A stretch of 26,601 bases of DNA from Amphimedon queenslandica (GCF_000090795.2 NW_003546962.1:1-26601); one strand, 5' to 3'; positions 10,380 through 19,695 are shown, counted from the stretch's first letter. Made by a program: numbers and translations. Notes: generated by a model not told the origin, from the letters alone.

Positions 10380-11250
10380 GAACTGTTTGGAGCACTTAAT
10401 GGTCAACTCAAGTACTTGTTCGACAATCTGTGAGTGCCCTTAAATAAAATCATAATAGTAGTTACACATCCCCAAAAATTAGTGCAAAGCTTTAATATTG
10501 TCTGGAACTGGTAATTTAAAACACCTTTAATTTTCTCAGGGTTGGGCTGTACTCCTCCGTCTGAAACTATGAATCCGAGATGTGGTACTTCATCGTGAGC
10601 ATATTTGCATTTGGAGAGTTTTAGTAACAATCTAGCCTGTCTTAGCTTTGTCAGTACCTTGCGGAGGCATTCCATGTGCTCCTGAAATGATGAGCTAAAT
10701 ACGATAACATCATCAACATAGATGAGTCATTCCAAGTTATTGAGACCAGAGAGGATACATTCCATTAATCTTTGGAATTTTGCAGTGGCGTTAGTTTAAA
10801 CTCACAGTGACCATTTAATGTTAAAAATACTGCCTTCTCTTGCATCCTCCCCCAATTCCACCTGCCAGTAACCTGATGCCGAATCCAGGGTAGTAAAGTA
10901 CACAGAATCTCGCAAAGCTTCTACAGTGGCATCGTTTCATGGTAGTGGATAGGCATCCATTCGAGAAACATCATTAACCTTCCAAAAATCAACCCAAAAT
11001 CTCCACAATCCATCTCATTTACAACCAAGAACGACTAGTGATGACCATGGGCGTCAAATGACACTATTATTCAGAATAAAGTCAACCTCTCTCTGGAGAA
11101 TGTCACGTAAAGAATATGTTACTTGACAAACAGGCTGGCAAATAGGTGGGCCTCTAGTGTCAACATGGTATTTTACCACATCCGTCTTGCCATACATTCT
11201 CTGTGGGGAGGACAAAATATCACTAAAATCCTGTAACAAAGAATTCAATT
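10380..11250 (-). pseudogene. Ty3/gypsy reverse transcriptase
   Basis: N-terminal part: FSDILSSPQRMYGKTDVVKY, then VDTRGPPICQPV and LQREVDFILNNSVI, the usual lead-in to gypsy RT. Palm motifs follow: FTTLDSASGYWQVEL (first Asp motif, near 10880) and YVDDV (10709-10720 encodes YVDD, the catalytic Asp pair). The thumb region reads ECLRKVLTKLRQARLLLKLS and HLGFIVSDGGVQPNPEKI. Stops lie near 11050 and at 10937-10939 (YPLP then TGA, where the family has Arg), with another just before LIYVDD. Order and motifs make the identification secure; the gene is dead. Confidence 0.9.
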
Positions 11251-11522
11251 CCTATCGTGAAGATGTTAAACCCCTTCCCAGACTAACTTTATCAAAAGAA
11301 ACAGCATTAGTCTGTCTTTGGTATTGCAAATGCTCTTGTTCTGTCACCACCAACACAGTGCTACTGGTGAACAGTAGCCAACCGAAACCCTTTGTATATT
11401 GTGACAGGCTCTTGGCTCGTATTCATCACTTGTACTCAAGAGGTACGTCAAAGTCAGTATGTATTGGTAGAGCCTGTCAATATTTCTGATAATTATTTGT
11501 TGGTCACTTGTAACATTAGTAA
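11250..11522 (-). pseudogene. Ty3/gypsy pol linker upstream of RT
   Basis: Between the gap and the RT, one minus-strand frame gives EPVTIYKGFRLATVHQ then a stop, which resembles the segment between protease and RT in which elements have a V.LY.GT..A. pattern. Protease itself, if present, is inside the gap. Open frames that seem to span the gap are made of unknown bases and mean nothing. Confidence 0.5.
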
Positions 11523-12388
11523 NNNNNNNNNNNNNNNNNNNNNNNNNNNNNNNNNNNNNNNNNNNNNNNNNNNNNNNNNNNNNNNNNNNNNNNNNNNNNN
11601 NNNNNNNNNNNNNNNNNNNNNNNNNNNNNNNNNNNNNNNNNNNNNNNNNNNNNNNNNNNNNNNNNNNNNNNNNNNNNNNNNNNNNNNNNNNNNNNNNNNN
11701 NNNNNNNNNNNNNNNNNNNNNNNNNNNNNNNNNNNNNNNNNNNNNNNNNNNNNNNNNNNNNNNNNNNNNNNNNNNNNNNNNNNNNNNNNNNNNNNNNNNN
11801 NNNNNNNNNNNNNNNNNNNNNNNNNNNNNNNNNNNNNNNNNNNNNNNNNNNNNNNNNNNNNNNNNNNNNNNNNNNNNNNNNNNNNNNNNNNNNNNNNNNN
11901 NNNNNNNNNNNNNNNNNNNNNNNNNNNNNNNNNNNNNNNNNNNNNNNNNNNNNNNNNNNNNNNNNNNNNNNNNNNNNNNNNNNNNNNNNNNNNNNNNNNN
12001 NNNNNNNNNNNNNNNNNNNNNNNNNNNNNNNNNNNNNNNNNNNNNNNNNNNNNNNNNNNNNNNNNNNNNNNNNNNNNNNNNNNNNNNNNNNNNNNNNNNN
12101 NNNNNNNNNNNNNNNNNNNNNNNNNNNNNNNNNNNNNNNNNNNNNNNNNNNNNNNNNNNNNNNNNNNNNNNNNNNNNNNNNNNNNNNNNNNNNNNNNNNN
12201 NNNNNNNNNNNNNNNNNNNNNNNNNNNNNNNNNNNNNNNNNNNNNNNNNNNNNNNNNNNNNNNNNNNNNNNNNNNNNNNNNNNNNNNNNNNNNNNNNNNN
12301 NNNNNNNNNNNNNNNNNNNNNNNNNNNNNNNNNNNNNNNNNNNNNNNNNNNNNNNNNNNNNNNNNNNNNNNNNNNNNNNNNNNNNNNN
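11523..12388. other. Assembly gap, 866 N
   Basis: All bases are N. Given the flanks it should contain most of gag, the nucleocapsid region and the protease of the Ty3/gypsy element. True length may differ from 866. Confidence 0.99.
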
Positions 12389-12536
12389 AGGTCAAAGAGT
12401 TTCCAACTCAATAGTGTTGCTGCAACTTTAACTTGCTTCTCTTCAGAGCACTGCTTGGCCTGTGCCACTAAGAGAAATCTTTTCCATGTTTCTTAACACT
12501 TATTTCGGGCAAAGGAACATTCAAGGACTCAGCCAT
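12389..12536 (-). pseudogene. Ty3/gypsy gag N-terminus
   Basis: An ATG at 12536 lies inside the primer binding site region and starts MAESLNVPLPEISVKKHGKD, then meets a stop. A shift of one base gives WKRFLLVAQAKQCSEEKQ and VAATLLSWKLFD up to the gap. The W..FL...A....E..KV..LL pattern is the usual opening of Ty3/gypsy capsid domains. The frameshift near 12490 breaks it. Confidence 0.65.
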
Positions 12537-12554
12537 ATCCCATCGCTGCCACCA
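12536..12554 (-). other. Primer binding site, tRNA-Leu type
   Basis: On the minus strand, one base after the LTR end ...GTAACA, the sequence reads TGGTGGCAGCGATGGGAT. It is close to the complement of the 3' end of animal tRNA-Leu (which ends ...CCCACCGCTGCCACCA) with one mismatch over the first 18. The tRNA assignment is from memory of that acceptor end. Confidence 0.7.
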
Positions 12555-12555
12555 A

Positions 12556-12649
12556 TGTTACAAATTTAAAGATCAACAAAGTGTGATAACAGAAGATAAT
12601 GACACGCGTCTCTACAACAATAATTAATAACTCCACCCACATTATAACA
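12556..12649 (-). repeat. Ty3/gypsy 5' LTR
   Basis: Matches the 3' LTR from TGTTACAAAT to CCCACATTA. It keeps ACGCG where the other copy has ATGTG (two CpG to TpG changes) and lacks 12 bases. The outer boundary near 12649 is set by a ...TAACA end and is uncertain by a few tens of bases. Confidence 0.75.
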
Positions 12650-13080
12650 ACTATAATACCAACTGATACAACAACACACTATTGAAGCTATAACATTATT
12701 TTAAGTGTAACTGTGATTCATACTTAATAGCTGTCTGGTCCTTGTAAACCAATTGAGTCAAATGATAACACTGACTTACCTTATGGCTTGATGACCTATA
12801 AAAATTTAAGAAGGATGAGAAATATGACTTACAACTAATATCCCATAGTTATCAAGACAACAAGGCATTACAATATATTTAACTTCAGTTATGTTGTAAT
12901 TCTAGTTTGGGAAATGTTAGGTTCCAATTGCAATTGTACCAGTAATTATCAATCAATGACTTGGACAAAAGTATCTGTCAAGAGTCTCATCATCTTTATT
13001 TGCAAATAATTTACTGATGATAGTAGTCAGTAATAAACATAACATATTTTTCTGTAAAATAATTTAGTACGGTCAAACAG
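12650..13080. other. No gene seen between two transposons
   Basis: AT-rich spacer between the gypsy 5' LTR and the left end of the P-element-like transposon. No motif or repeat found. Confidence 0.5.
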
Positions 13081-13273
13081 TAAAGGGTAACTCAACCCAA
13101 GAATTTTTTTGTAGAAATAAGTTGGTAATAAAAAAAAAAATCATAGCAACAATAGCTAAAATTATCAAAAAGTACTGTTTCTATACTAAGTTATGGGTCA
13201 AAAGTTGCAAATTCTTGTCTTGCAGCCATTTTGTCAAATCACTTCCGGTTGTGGGTGTGGTCACGCAATGACG
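13081..13273. repeat. Left terminal inverted repeat
   Basis: Pairs with 18675-18866. Shared words include TAAAGGGTAACTCAACCCA, ATCAAAAAGTACTGTTTC and CTTGTCTTGCAGCCAT. Just inside, 13278-13320 also matches the complement of 18303-18348, so the original repeat was longer than the contiguous right copy now shows. Confidence 0.8.
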
Positions 13274-13478
13274 CAAATGGGCATACATATAGTACAGGAA
13301 AGGGATTGGGAACGACTGTTAGCGGCAGAAAATGCTAGTTGTCATTGCCGTATTTGTCTTTTTTAAAGAACGTTTAAAATTAAAACCGTATTGTTTTAAT
13401 TATTAGTATTAGTTAATAATCATAATCCATGTGTTTAGTATTAGTATTGGAAAGAAGTGATAGATTATACGAGCAAGG

Positions 13479-14650
13479 TTAGGAGCTGATTTGGGATCTG
13501 AAACTTCTGCTTTTTTGTAAGTTCATTTCTTGAGCATTCTTGTACATTTCCATTAACTTGTTAGTGTGGCCGAAGCAGCATAACTTTAGATATTCTTCTA
13601 AAATGAGGTAATGAACTAGTTTGCAGTTGCTTCAAGTCCGTAGATGACTTTATGCTTGAAACCAATAAAGCCCATGAGTTTTCTATGCTGTCTTTCTTTG
13701 ATAGTCCTTCAATGATATCAGGTACTGGAGCATTTGTTATTGATGATAGCAATATCGTTTTAATTTCTATTTCGACCATTTTAAGATGAGAATAGAAGTC
13801 CTGGTTATATTTTGTGAGGCCACCTCTATTAATTGAGTCGAACCATTCACGTTCCTTTTGTCCTTCAGTGATACGGATGCCGGTGTTGATCACTTTCTTT
13901 AAGGAACTGCTGTAACTTTTCAGCCAAGTGATCTTTCTTTATCTTAGTGCTGAGTATTCCTTTTACTTTCTTTATGATGTACCCAGCTACGAGTCATAGG
14001 GCGCATTGCTCATCTTCACTGATGTCAGAAATTTGCTGTTGTGGAATTTGGTTGTGTGAGTGGTTATTTCTGTTTCCAGTATTGAGTGAAAAGTGTGTAA
14101 GTGATATAGAAAGAGAATTGGAAAATGAATTGTGATATTTGCTTTTTGTTGAGGTTGGACATAAACTGGGAATACTCAGATGATGACGTAAATAACCGGA
14201 AGTGTTTTCAGATCTGCTCTCAAATAGAACTGTTTGTAGGTGGTACTGATATCCACATACTAAAAAGGTATGTTAAGAAGCTTTTGAAAGGTGGCACTGC
14301 TGATGTGTTTTCTGATAGCCATTTATATAGATGTTCTGCGGTCTGTTGTGTAGTAGTTGCTGTAACACGGGGAAAATTAAAGATTTCATTTGTAATAGAC
14401 TCTTTCACTGTACCTATTAATGCATGGCCATGTAATTTTGAGCATTGATTATCATGAGTTTTGTTACTTTTTAATACTTACTGATAAGACTTAAATGAGT
14501 TTGTATTGTAATAGTGTTGTTGTCTTCAATTGCTGTTTTGTCACATTTTCTTCTTTTTGGTAGAGGTCCATCAGACACAACTGTGACATTCTCCTCATTC
14601 GTTCCTCATGTGTTTCCCTTTGAAGTGTCAGTCTTAAAGGAATTTTATAC
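13479..14650 (-). pseudogene. P-element-like transposase, C-terminal exons
   Basis: Minus-strand pieces in order: NPTVRDFLVNNQSLRV, then GNT, a TGA (14606-14608), GTNEE, and PLPKRRK, matching the GG-N-RG...PLPKRRR tail of THAP9-type transposases. A strong GTAAGT donor (near 14485) then opens a non-coding stretch. Coding resumes with SDISEDEQCAL, a TGA, LVAGYIIKKVKGIL and HLAEKLQQFLKES near 13900-14030, the conserved AGYI helix region. Next come EREWFDSINRGGLTKYNQDF and DSIENSWALLVSSIKS. A final frame change gives FGHTNKLMEMYKNAQEM, and QKSRSFRSQISS ends at the TAA 13479-13481. The chain is nearly complete to the natural C-terminus but carries at least two stops and two frame changes. Confidence 0.75.
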
Positions 14651-15118
14651 TCTCAGTGATTGGTTGTTAACGAGGAAGTCTCTAACTGTAGGGTTTTCAC
14701 TCGTCCTCTTTGTCTTTGATGACCGAAGTACTTTTCTAGAGTATGTTGTGATATTGTTTCGCTTAAGAAGCTCTTTACACCAGGTATAGTAAATATATGT
14801 GACCATAATTGACAAAAGGACCCTTATGGCGGATTTTAAAATTGATCTTAATAATGGCAAATATCAACCTGTGAGTGCTTTGTTAGACAATCATTGTTTC
14901 TAAAAGTTTCATGGTAACTTTTTGCATCTTGTGGAGTAATTTTATGATAAATGGGGCTCAGGAAGTTGGATTTCTTAGGCTAGAAAGACAAATTTCACTA
15001 CCCGCCATAAGGTACCTTTTGTCAATTATGGTCACATATATTTTACAAGATCAATGAAGGATAAAGCTACAAGAGAATTGTAACAATAAAATTTGATATA
15101 ATCGCTATTAATTTTACC
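14651..15118 (-). pseudogene. P-element-like transposase, MITE-split exons
   Basis: After an intron (15067-15117) the exon gives SFIDLVKY and is then cut at 15038 by the MITE copy B. Beyond the MITE (below 14796) the frame resumes with PGVKSFLSETISQHTLEKYF and GHQRQRGR, the highly conserved LE.YFG.QR block of the family, then shifts to NPTVRDF. Joining the flanks of the MITE keeps the expected order, so the MITE landed inside an exon. The LE-Y-F-G block is one of the strongest signatures of P-element/THAP9 transposases. Confidence 0.78.
14796..15038. mobile_element. MITE copy B, 243 bp, nested in transposase
   Basis: Starts TATGTGACCATAATTGAC and ends GTCAATTATGGTCACATA, the same inverted ends as the MITE at 1371-1611. 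The interiors align along nearly their full length, with substitutions. Only the right end keeps GGTACCTT; the left has GGACCCTT. It lies within a transposase exon and is therefore younger than the host transposon. TATA lies on both sides, compatible with a TA target duplication. Confidence 0.9.
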
Positions 15119-15735
15119 AGTGATTGTTATTCCCATTAGAGCTCAGCACTCAGTAGCAATTTATTTCTTTGATCTGTTCCTAGCTTTTTGTGTTCTTAAG
15201 CTTCGCATTCCCATTTCTTTAGCCATTAAAGAAATTCTTTTTCAAGCCACTAAGATTTACAATAATGATGCAATTATCATGATCAGTTTTTGGTGTACAT
15301 TTACCTCAAGCCTTTGGTCCCTTGCCCATCGGAACAGTAATTTGTTATATTTTTTTTCTAGTAGCATTCTTGGTAATTAGTAACATTCAGCCAATCAAAT
15401 TTTTCGATAAAGTTTGCAGTCTCCTCTGCCTCCTCTGTTAAGAAGTGCCTCATTGCTTTGGCTACTGTTGTGCTAACAGTCTATCATAATATTTTTATTA
15501 TTATTTATGATATTTATTTATATATTTTGATTTACATGGGCAGCAAGGTCAACTCTCATTTTTGAAAAATTAGTCAAGAAGATGTGCTCATGTCTGATTT
15601 TAGGCAGAGTAGTGAGTCCTGTGTTAGTGATTGTCATTTCATACAGTTGTTTGACAAAGTCCCATGATGTGGATCGTCCCTTGAACTGTGTGTAAGTTAT
15701 TTTAAAACCATCATTATTGGCAATTAATGGCATAC
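15119..15735 (-). pseudogene. P-element-like transposase, middle exons
   Basis: Minus strand: STSWDFVKQLYEM, then HEHIFLTNFSKMRVDLAAH, the conserved L.P.LT..HI.L..F..MRV.LAAQ block. An intron of 55 bases follows (15481-15535, GTAAAT...GATAG), then STTVAKAMRHFL and EEAEETANFIEKFDWLNV. A frame change leads to DQRLE, then a second 55-base intron (15250-15304), then WLEKEFL, a stop, WLKKWE, and QRNKLLLSAE. The intron positions are supported because splicing restores the family's continuous DPRL.WL and LAAQVLS..VA..L strings. The stop in WLEKEFL and the frame changes are lesions. Confidence 0.78.
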
Positions 15736-16430
15736 GTGCATATTTCTTTTTGGGTTAGCCAGACCATTCCTTACAGTTTTGATAAGGTGCGGGGGATCAG
15801 AAAATAGGAACACATCTCTCTTTTCACTGCTCAGTGGATTTTGAAATTTGTGCTTGATGTTTCTTGTGTTATCTGCAATGATTTTGTAGAACTTCTTATT
15901 TACGGAGCACCCATCAAGTTTAATGCTTGTGACGTGAAATCCACAGGTCTCAATTCTGAGCAGTGCTTGAAGGAAGATTGGTACTAACTGTTCTCCAGTA
16001 AGGTTAGTGGACGGGAATGAGGCATAGCGGAAAGTAAGTTCAGTAAATAGGCCTCTAATGATGATAACAAGTACTGTTTTTGCGAGGGTAGGGAGTCGTG
16101 TATTATTTGTACTATTCTCTTTCTTATAGTTCTCTTCCAATGATGCAAGGTGATTATTGATATCACCCACATGCAAAAACAAATCAGCTCTCCTGTAACT
16201 TTATTAAAAATCAGATTCTCCTTGATGTACATCTCATCTCCAATCAGTGATACATATTTCTGGTAATCTTCCAAAGATGTTACTTGAGAGTCATTTATTA
16301 GTTGTTTGTTGAAGTAGAAGGAGAATCCTGAAGTACTCTCATAATAGTGGCTATAATTTCGTAATGTTTGTTGGGACGGTAGATGGATAATATTACTTGA
16401 TTGAAGCAAATTGTATGCACTGGATGATTT
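15724..16430 (-). pseudogene. P-element-like transposase, catalytic core
   Basis: Minus strand: SSNIIHLPSQQTLRNYSHYY leads into SLIGDEMYIKENLIFNKVTG, which holds the first catalytic Asp (DEM.IK). GELICF follows and, after a one-base shift near 16183, HVGDINNHLASLEENY. Then TLAKTVLVIIIRGLF, ETCGFHVTSIKLDGCSVNKK with the second Asp (DG.S.N..F), and FLFSDPPHLIKTVRNGLAN. These are in the order and spacing of the RNase-H-like domain of THAP9 and P transposases. The shift at a T run looks like a single-base loss; another shift lies near 15730. Catalytic residues are kept but the frame is not. Confidence 0.88.
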
Positions 16431-17414
16431 ATGGCTGAGGTAAATACATCACTTCATCATTGTTGGGAGCCATCGAAAATGTGTGCTGGATCTCTGTTGT
16501 ACTGCACCATATTGTTTTTCCAAAATATGGCTGTCTTCGGCATGGGATTTCATTAATATGGCCATGGTTCTTTTTCATTATGGCGATGAGGTCATCATGT
16601 GTTGTTGAATCGACTTCAAGTAATGTGTTGTCATTGTCTAGTTTTTTCTGTAACTCAGCAATTAAATGATCCTGCTTCGTTACCACTGATCGGAGAGCTT
16701 TTATTTCTTGAATCATTTGATCTTTCCCAAGCCATCTTAAATTTGTGTGAGGGTCAATATTTTTTGATGTTTTATTATATTTTGATTTTATCGCATTTAT
16801 TGTGTGTCTATACTTGCTGCATACAGAACACCGTGCCGCTTGCTGGCTTTTTTGAACCAAATAAGAGCAGTCAAAATGTCTTATTGTTTTATATAGATGA
16901 TGCAATAGTGATGCTATTGATTGTCCTGTAAAAATATGTTAATTTTATGATGTAAGCTATGATTATTAATTAATAATTATTACCTTCTTTATTTGTGAAT
17001 TGATTATCTCTGTCACTAGCTAACGTCAGGTAGCATTCCTCGGGGTTACCAATGCATACTTTAAAAGAAGAGACATGGTTGATCAAGGACAAGACATCTT
17101 CCAGGCTTTTTATGCTTTTTACTTTTGGTAGAGTGGCGTCATGCTTGCTATACTCATTTATTGTGTAAGCGAGATTTTTATCTATTGCAATTGAGTGTGA
17201 TATAATAGGGGCTTTCTTATCTACTTCAATACTGCATATGATGATGGAGTTAGACCCAGTGCTTTCCATACTGAAGAACCCGTCTGGTAACAGTGTAGAG
17301 CTCATCAGTTAGTGCACTAAAATTGATGGATTTTTGCGTCTTAGGTGCAATAGAAAACTTGTCACGCAATTTTGTATTGTTCTTTCTGCTCAAGAACAAT
17401 TTCTTTCGACCCAT
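16429..17414 (-). pseudogene. P-element-like transposase, N-terminal exons
   Basis: The likely ATG is at 17414 (MGRKKLFLSRKNNTKLRD). A frame change near 17310 leads to SSTLLPDGFFSMESTG and the segment ending FTNKEG. A 58-base phase-1 intron (16926-16983, GTAATA...TTACAG) joins it to QSIASLLHHLYKTIRHFDC. A Cys pair in ARCSVCSKYRHTINA, then a coiled stretch (LRSVVTKQDHLIAELQKKL), and a frame change near 16435 lead to the catalytic core. I see no N-terminal THAP C2CH finger here, only a CxxC pair, which may be a different DNA-binding or oligomerisation module. The start choice rests on the lack of good coding signal above 17414. Confidence 0.75.
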
Positions 17415-18302
17415 CTTGCAACCCTGAGAACTCGGTGAAATTCAAACTGCCGCAATGAAGTTGCTAAGCTGTACCCTAGTGCATCGCACTAAAAAACCGA
17501 AAATTTTTTTTGAAAGTAAAAAAATTAAAATAATTTCTTGTTGAATTAATGAATTTTAGGTTCAGTGTCCTGCTGTCATCTTGTTACTTTCTTCAAGTTT
17601 TTTGACTGTTAAACAAATAATAAATAATCTTTTACCACTATTGTCACAATAGTAAAGCATCTTACTGTTGGTTATAGGATGAATTGTGAAAGAAGTCTTG
17701 CATTAGTGTCAATAAAATTATCATACCTAAAATAATAAAAAATTAACAAAATTAAGTTTTATTTACTTATAGAGTAAAATGAAGATACTATTATACCTTA
17801 ATGCCCTCAACATAATGAATGATTTATTTATATATGAAGTTTGAGAGCTGTAGCATCTATTGTGATTGAGTTAAGGGTACAAAACAAAACTAGTTTTTAG
17901 AACAGTTTTTAGCTCATAACATTTCAACACAACATTGTTTTTCTTTTAAAACCTGTCATTGCCCTCCAGTTTGATGTTATTTAGTTGCTTATAAGCCTAA
18001 CAGCAAGATCAGTTCAATACCTTCTGAGTAAAGGGTACAAAACTAAAAAGCAGTCACAGGCAACTTCAACCAGGACAATTCACAGCACTATTAAAAAGTC
18101 TTCTTTAATTGTAATACACAAAAACTGATGTCACTAGATAAAGTAGGTCTTAAACTTTTCAGGTAGCATATAAAAAGAGCTCACACTGATTGTCATCTAG
18201 AGTTATGAACAGTGAAGTGCAAGGCCTTCCTCCATTTTGCTCATTTTTGGGGGCAACTTTCATATGTCGCTAGGATATGCATCATCTACATGTAATATTT
18301 CC
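17415..18302. other. Transposon 5' non-coding region
   Basis: Lies upstream of the transposase start on its strand. No coding motif. Two copies of a word around AAGGGTACAAAAC (about 17873 and 18031) occur 158 bases apart in the same orientation; they resemble the AAAGGGTA of the terminal repeat and might be internal transposase sites. Confidence 0.4.
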
Positions 18303-18342
18303 AGTGGTTTCCAATCCCTTCCTGTACTCTAATATCTATGAA

Positions 18343-18672
18343 ATGGGGAAAAATTAGCAAGTTTCTGCATTGAAATATTCCCAACTTCAAGACAGGATAC
18401 CTAAGCTATGTGTGCAAGAAAGCAGCTTAGAGGCATTTTTCAAGTATTTTGAGCTAAGAAGAGCTAGTATATACAGTCAAAATTTAAATTTGCCAAATTA
18501 ATTTTTTACAAATATATTGATTTTTTGACAGTATTAATGTTTGTAGTCAGCTTTAGATAAGTCCTATATGATCAACTTCATTAAAATTGCTTTCTTGCAC
18601 GCATAGCTTAGATATCCAGCCTTGAAGTTGCTAATATTTCAATGCAAAAACTTGCTTATGTTTCCCTATCTA
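18343..18672. repeat. Foldback insertion inside right TIR
   Basis: Arms 18355-18423 and 18589-18658 are inverted copies of each other over about 70 bases (TTGCATTGAAATATT, CAACTTCAAG, GCAAGAAAGC in both). The sequence on either side (18303-18348 and 18675-18866) together matches the left end of the transposon continuously. The roughly 325-base foldback is therefore an extra piece placed within the right repeat. Confidence 0.65.
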
Positions 18673-18674
18673 TA

Positions 18675-18866
18675 TCATCGTGTGATGACACCCACAAGTG
18701 GAAGTGACTTCTACAATATGGCTGCAAGACAAGAAATTGCAACTTTTGACCTAAGATTCAGTATGGAAACAGTACTTTTTGATGATTTTAACAAGTTTTT
18801 CTATGATATTTTCTTTATAACCAAATTATTTCTGCAAAAAAATTTTTTGGGTTGAGTTACCCTTTA
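18675..18866. repeat. Right terminal inverted repeat
   Basis: Complement of 13081-13273. The plus-strand open frame at 18622-18855 is the chance translation of this repeat, not a gene. Confidence 0.8.
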
Positions 18867-18973
18867 AAATTATCATCTTATATTGTATTTTTCCTTATTA
18901 AATGCAAACTTTTAAGGTAACTCTTCCTTAAATATACAGTGAAATGCATAATCAATTACCTGTATGATGTACA

Positions 18974-19310
18974 TTAATCATTTACAAATAATGATTTACA
19001 ATGTTGATTAGTGCTATCTTTAGCACCAACTAATTCAACTTGCCTGATATTCAACCACTGGCCTATGTATACCATAGCAATGTCATTAATCTCTACCCAA
19101 GCATATGGACATCTAGCTAAGTATTTACCTGCATGCATAACAAAGACAAAACTTAAAAGACATAGTATATATTTAAGACTTACGTTGTGGATCACTATTT
19201 CTATCTGGTAATGTTTCAACATAAATTGGTGAAGATTTGCTTGTACCAACAGTTTCAGTACCACCAATAGCAGTTGTTTCAGCAGACAACTTCACATCTC
19301 ATATGTTCTG
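18974..19310 (-). pseudogene. Two exon fragments of unknown gene
   Basis: On the minus strand AETTAIGGTETVGTSKSS and LPDRNSDPQ run to a GTAAGT donor. A 55-base intron (19129-19183) ends in GCATGCAG, and the frame resumes with KYLARCPYAWVEINDIAMVY and VELVGAKDSTNQHC to a TGA or TAA near 18974. The intron restores one open frame of about 90 residues, which supports real coding history. I do not recognise the family. It lies downstream of the CXXC exon on the same strand and could be its C-terminal part. Confidence 0.4.
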
Positions 19311-19439
19311 ACTGTTGTACAGCCAGAAGTTATGCCAATTAGAAATAATGTGTGCATTAGGAATAAAAAAATGAATTATATCTTATTAAAGTTTTTACTA
19401 ATGTTTGCTAAATTACTCAATAGAAATTTAATTTTTACA

Positions 19440-19695
19440 TAAGAAAAGTTTTAACTTTTTGACACGCTGCAATATATGCTCTCTTTAGTATGCTTTATTC
19501 CTTTTACTAGGTCCACTAAATTTCTTATCTTTGCAAAAGTACAGACTCCACAATCATCACTTTTGCAAGATACACACTGCATGCATCTACCACCTATAGA
19601 CAAGGTAAGTAGACTACTTTTTGGGCAATAATTGCGTTTGACTTTAGGAAGTTTTTCAGTACTTCTTGTTTGGGGCATAGCAAAATTAGCCTGTT
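19440..19695 (-). pseudogene. CXXC zinc-finger exon
   Basis: After TTTAAACAG the minus strand reads MPQTRSTEKLPKVKRNYC, then GGRCMQCVSCKSDDCGVCTF. One base later in frame comes FCKDKKFSGPSKRNKA. This is the CXXC pattern (C..C..C....C..C..C.D..KFGG...K..C) of proteins that bind unmethylated CpG, such as those in MLL, TET, DNMT1 and KDM2 families. The frame shift after CGVCTF and the lost last cysteines (Tyr and a stop where Cys and basic residues are expected) show decay. Neighbouring minus-strand exon fragments may belong with it. Whether it was a host chromatin gene or a module of a mobile gene is open. Confidence 0.65.

Larger units (their letters stand above)
8276..12649 (-). mobile_element. 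Ty3/gypsy LTR retrotransposon (decayed)
   Basis: A single element on the minus strand. In its own orientation it has a 5' LTR (12649-12556), a Leu-type primer binding site, a gag start, an assembly gap, then reverse transcriptase, RNase H and integrase in the Ty3/gypsy order (RT-RH-IN), a purine-rich tract and a 3' LTR (8398-8276). The LTRs are short, about 95-125 bp. They share TGTTACAAAT, AAAGATCAACAAAG and a long identical tract around CTCCACCCACATTA, but differ by a 12-base indel and several substitutions, so the insertion is not recent. Every coding block has stops or frameshifts. I found no convincing target-site duplication (GAAAA on one side, ACTAT on the other). Confidence 0.88.
13081..18866 (-). 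mobile_element. P-element/THAP9-like DNA transposon with long TIRs
   Basis: About 5.8 kb bounded by inverted repeats that start TAAAGGGTAACTCAACCCA at 13081 and end with its complement at 18866. The repeats pair over about 190 bases by eye, with substitutions and small indels. Inside is one minus-strand transposase gene (17414-13479) with the RNase-H-like fold of P elements and at least four short introns. The element carries two later insertions: a 243-bp MITE in the transposase gene and a foldback in the right end. I see no 8-bp target duplication at the borders, so they may be eroded or may not be the true ends. Confidence 0.75.

Noticed and set aside
11157..11489. Plus-strand open frame of 110 codons
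   Set aside because: It is antisense to the gypsy RT lead-in, with no motif of its own.
11344..12468. Long open frames of 300-374 codons on both strands around the middle of the window
   Set aside because: They run through the 866-base N gap and consist mostly of unknown residues; only the short flanks are real gypsy sequence.
13947..14789. Several plus-strand open frames opposite the transposase
   Set aside because: They are antisense shadows; the minus strand carries the recognisable P-element motifs.
18622..18855. Plus-strand open frame of 77 codons
   Set aside because: It lies within the right terminal inverted repeat of the P-like transposon and its sequence similarity to the left end is at DNA level, in the opposite orientation.
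13073..18874. An 8-bp target-site duplication flanking the P-like transposon
   Set aside because: The bases outside the two ends (GTCAAACAG versus AAATTATC) do not match, so no duplication can be claimed.
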